Origin: Alsobacter sp040380755
GTDB lineage: Bacteria; Pseudomonadota; Alphaproteobacteria; Rhizobiales; Beijerinckiaceae
NCBI GenBank assembly: GCA_040380755.1
Contig: JBEIIL010000015.1
Span: 1-41,684 of the forward strand
DNA length: 41,684 bases
Direction: 5' to 3'
This document shows positions 38,724 through 41,684 of this stretch, one piece after another. Every line of letters starts with the position of its first letter. Position 1 is the first letter of the stretch. The notes beneath the pieces are model-generated. The model was not told where the DNA came from. It did no database searches and saw only the letters and a program-made list of their open reading frames with translations. The position numbers were made by a program, and so were the translations under genes.

Positions 38724-38892
38724 ATAATTCAATGATTGATCTGCCCTCCGCTAAACAGGCTTCGCGTCGGCACCGTCCCGTCGCCGGCGATCGCACGCGT
38801 CTTGGCTCTAGACGCTGCGGGGAAAATCGCCCACCTTCCTGCAATCAGACGGCAGAACGGCGCCGGTCCTGCGGAGTTCAGAAAACACCATC

Positions 38893-39643
38893 ATGGCGGG
38901 TGACGAGTTCATTCTGGAGACCGCAGGCCTCACCAAGGAGTTCAGCGGGTTCGTCGCCTTGCGGGACGTGTCGCTGCGGGTCAGGCGTGGCACGATTCAC
39001 GCGTTGATCGGGCCGAACGGCGCCGGCAAGACGACATGCTTCAACATGCTGACCAAGTTCCTGCAGCCGACCCGCGGGACGATCCGCTACAAGGGTCGCG
39101 ACATCACCGCGATGGCGCCGGCCGACATCGCCCGGCTCGGCTTGGTGCGCTCCTTCCAGATCTCGGCGGTCTTCCCGCACCTCTCGGTGCTCGAGAATGT
39201 CCGCATCGCCCTGCAGCGGACCCGCGGCGGCTCGTTCGATTTCTGGCGCTCGGACAGCGTCCTGCGCAGCTTCGACGGCCGCGCGCGGGAACTGCTCGAC
39301 GACGTCGGACTGACAGGTTTCGAGGATGCGGCGGCCGTGGAACTGCCCTATGGCCGTAAGCGCGCGCTCGAGATTGCCACCACCCTGGCGCTTGAGCCCG
39401 AGATGATGCTGCTCGACGAACCGACCGCCGGCATGGGACACGAGGACGTTGAGCGTGTCTCTGCGCTGGTCAAGCGCGTCGCCGTCAACCGCACCGTGCT
39501 GATGGTCGAGCACAACCTCTCGGTCGTGGCGGGTCTGAGCGATACCATCACCGTCCTGGCCCGGGGCGAGGTGCTCGCCGAGGGCCCCTATGAGAGCGTG
39601 TCGAAGGATCCCAGCGTGATCGAGGCCTATCTGGGGACGGCGC

Positions 39644-39651
<8 letters not shown>
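38893..39651 (+). CDS. livG: ABC transporter ATP-binding protein, LivG type
   Basis: A 252-residue ATPase of a branched-chain-amino-acid-type importer (HAAT family). Walker A is GPNGAGKTT, Walker B is MLLDEPTAGMG, and the switch His is in VEHNLSVV. The signature is LPYGRKRALEIA instead of LSGGQ, normal for LivG proteins. The N- and C-termini (TKEFSGFVALRDVSL, IEAYLG) fit the family. The transported compound may be an amino acid, amide or urea. It overlaps livF by 8 bp. No strong ribosome binding site precedes the ATG at 38893. Confidence 0.92.
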
Positions 39652-40357
<706 letters not shown>

Positions 40358-40378
40358 GACCCGAGGGAGGACCACGAA

Positions 40379-41593
40379 ATGAAACGGACATTCACCACCA
40401 TGCTGCTGGCCGGCGTCGCCGCTGCGGCTTTCGCCGGGCCGGCATCGGCCCAGTCGGGCACCACCGTGAAGATTGGCGTGCTTACCGACATGTCGAGCCT
40501 CTATGCCGACATCACCGGCCCGGGCTCGGTGATCGCTGCCAAGATGGCGATCGAGGACTTCGGCGCCGCCGCCAAGGGCATGAAGGTGGAGGTCATCAAC
40601 GCCGACCACCAGAACAAGGCCGACGTCGGCGCCAACATCGCCCGCCAGTGGTTCGACCGCGACGGCGTCGACGTGATCCTCGACGTGCCGAACTCGGCCG
40701 TGGCGCTCGCCGTGAGCGAGGTCACCAAGGACAAGAACAAGGTGTTCCTGAACTCCGGCGCGGCGAGCTCCGACCTCACGGGCTCCAAGTGCACGCCAAA
40801 CACCATCCACTGGACCTACGACACCTGGATGCTGGCCAACGGCACCGGCAAGGCCATCGTCAAGACCGGCGGCGACAGCTGGTTCTTCCTGACCGCCGAC
40901 TACGCCTTCGGCCATGCGCTGGAGCGCGACACCGAGGCCGTGGTGCTGAAGGAGGGCGGCAAGGTGCTGGGCAAGGTCCGCGTGCCGCTGAACAACCAGG
41001 ACTTCTCGTCCTTCCTGCTGCAGGCGCAGGCCTCGAAGGCCAAGATCATCGGCCTCGCCAATGCCGGCGGCGATACCACCAACTCGATCAAGCAGGCGGC
41101 CGAGTTCGGCATTTCGACCGGCGGCCAGAAGCTGGCGGGGCTGCTGGTCGACGTCAACGACGTCAACTCGCTCGGTCTGCCGACGGCCCAGGGCCTCGTT
41201 TTCACCGAGAGCTGGTACTGGGACATGAGCGACGAGAACCGCAAGTTTGCGGAGCGCTTCCAGGCGCAGAACGGCGGCAAATATCCCGGCAAGATCCACG
41301 CGGGAGTCTATTCCAGCGTGATCCACTATCTCAAGGCCGTCGAGGCGCTGAAAGCCAAGTCGGACGGCGCTGCCGTGGTCAAGACGATGAAGTCCATGCC
41401 GACCGACGACGTGCTGTTCGGCAAGGGCGAGGTCCGCGCCGACGGCCGCAAGACCCACCCCGTCTACCTCGTCGAGGTGAAGAAGCCGGCCGAGTCCAAG
41501 CGCAAGTGGGACTACTACAAGGTCCTGTCGACGATTCCGGCCAACGAGGCGTTCCGTCCCCTCAAGGACGGCAACTGCCCGCTCGTGAACTGA
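40379..41593 (+). CDS. ABC transporter substrate-binding protein (LivK / Peripla_BP_6 type)
   Basis: A 404-residue periplasmic protein with a signal peptide (residues 1-25, ending in GPASAQS). TVKIGVLTDMSSLYADITGP opens the type I binding fold used with LivFGHM permeases; VFLNSGAASSDLTG and WFFLTADYAFGHALERDTE are typical further blocks. GGGAGG 8 bases upstream gives a strong start, suiting a protein needed in excess over the ATPases. The ligand cannot be read; in relatives it is a branched-chain amino acid, amide or aromatic acid. A strong hairpin follows the stop codon. Confidence 0.93.
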   Translation: MKRTFTTMLLAGVAAAAFAGPASAQSGTTVKIGVLTDMSSLYADITGPGSVIAAKMAIEDFGAAAKGMKVEVINADHQNKADVGANIARQWFDRDGVDVILDVPNSAVALAVSEVTKDKNKVFLNSGAASSDLTGSKCTPNTIHWTYDTWMLANGTGKAIVKTGGDSWFFLTADYAFGHALERDTEAVVLKEGGKVLGKVRVPLNNQDFSSFLLQAQASKAKIIGLANAGGDTTNSIKQAAEFGISTGGQKLAGLLVDVNDVNSLGLPTAQGLVFTESWYWDMSDENRKFAERFQAQNGGKYPGKIHAGVYSSVIHYLKAVEALKAKSDGAAVVKTMKSMPTDDVLFGKGEVRADGRKTHPVYLVEVKKPAESKRKWDYYKVLSTIPANEAFRPLKDGNCPLVN

Positions 41594-41612
41594 ACCCTCC
41601 CGCCTGACCATT

Positions 41613-41638
41613 CCCGGCGCCGCCCTGACGGCGCCGGG
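41613..41638 (+). terminator. Perfect 10-bp hairpin between binding-protein gene and permease gene
   Basis: CCCGGCGCCG (41613-41622), loop CCCTGA, CGGCGCCGGG (41629-41638). It lies 19 bases past the stop of the binding-protein gene and 23 bases before the next ATG. With no T-run it is more likely a barrier to 3' exonucleases, or a partial terminator that raises binding protein over permease, than a full stop. Confidence 0.55.
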
Positions 41639-41661
41639 CTCCCCAGAGTCCGGATCCCCGC

Positions 41662-41684
41662 ATGTTCGAGCTTCTCGGCATCTC
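41662..41684 (+). CDS. Start of permease gene (probable LivH), cut by window edge
   Basis: Only seven codons are visible, MFELLGI. Permease subunits of this importer family often begin like this, and the position directly after livG, livF and the binding-protein gene is where a LivH-type permease is expected. The call rests on context plus the short start, so it is tentative. Confidence 0.5.

Larger units (their letters stand above)
38586..38892. promoter_or_regulatory. Divergent control region between rpfF and livG
   Basis: A 307-base gap without a gene. Bases 38615-38745 are AT-rich and hold repeats listed separately. For rpfF on the minus strand, TTCACA followed after 17 bases by TTAAAA (within 38632-38660) is a possible promoter. 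Bases 38751-38892 are GC-rich and must hold the livG promoter; nothing convincing was seen there. Confidence 0.45.

Overview
The window is a GC-rich chromosomal segment of an alphaproteobacterium, most likely a member of the Hyphomicrobiales (Rhizobiales). Supporting evidence is the alphaproteobacterial 16S rRNA, a 23S rRNA with an extended helix 9 about 136 nt from its 5' end, and several gene neighbourhoods usual for this order (PPIase-argJ-mutT next to secA; phaB-phaA/phaR; rpmF-mtgA/ispA; gloB opposite a methyltransferase). I cannot name the genus from sequence alone. There is no insertion sequence, prophage, CRISPR array or other sign of a large mobile element. Almost the whole window reads as core chromosome.

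Layout. 1-2.7 kb: an rRNA operon on the minus strand (16S, tRNA-Ile, tRNA-Ala, 23S start) with a visible promoter and boxA. 3-8.8 kb: an M23 endopeptidase, an AEC transporter, gluQRS and an AlkA-type glycosylase whose divergent start codons share one ATGCAT, a DMT transporter and mutT. 8.8-14.8 kb: lipoprotein, argJ, parvulin PPIase and, divergently, secA. 14.8-19.2 kb, minus strand: methyltransferase, L,D-transpeptidase, accA, second methyltransferase. 19.3-22.1 kb: gloB, cupin, GNAT and a convergent YddG-like exporter. 22.2-22.8 kb: a small AT-hook/winged-helix protein behind AT-rich palindromes. 22.9-25.7 kb: phaB and phaA, divergent from phaR; bdhA at 33.7 kb adds the degradative enzyme of polyhydroxybutyrate metabolism. 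25.7-31.7 kb: a PAS/degenerate-GGDEF/EAL protein, a gene-free stretch of strong hairpins, rpmF, mtgA, ispA, a DUF1345 protein and an orphan MacA-like adaptor with a helical insert. 31.8-33.6 kb: zur and ispG, overlapping by 4 bp.

34.6-38.9 kb holds the most interesting unit: a stand-alone receiver protein, an RpfC-like hybrid sensor kinase and, converging on it with a 6-base gap, an RpfF-like crotonase with both catalytic glutamates. This is a DSF (diffusible signal factor) fatty-acid quorum-sensing cassette in an alphaproteobacterium. No RpfG (HD-GYP) partner is present in the window, and a single-domain receiver stands in its place. The rpfF upstream region is AT-rich and carries repeated TTAACC-type motifs.

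38.9-41.7 kb: a branched-chain-amino-acid-type ABC importer (livG, livF, substrate-binding protein, start of a permease gene), with a perfect hairpin between the binding-protein gene and the permease gene.
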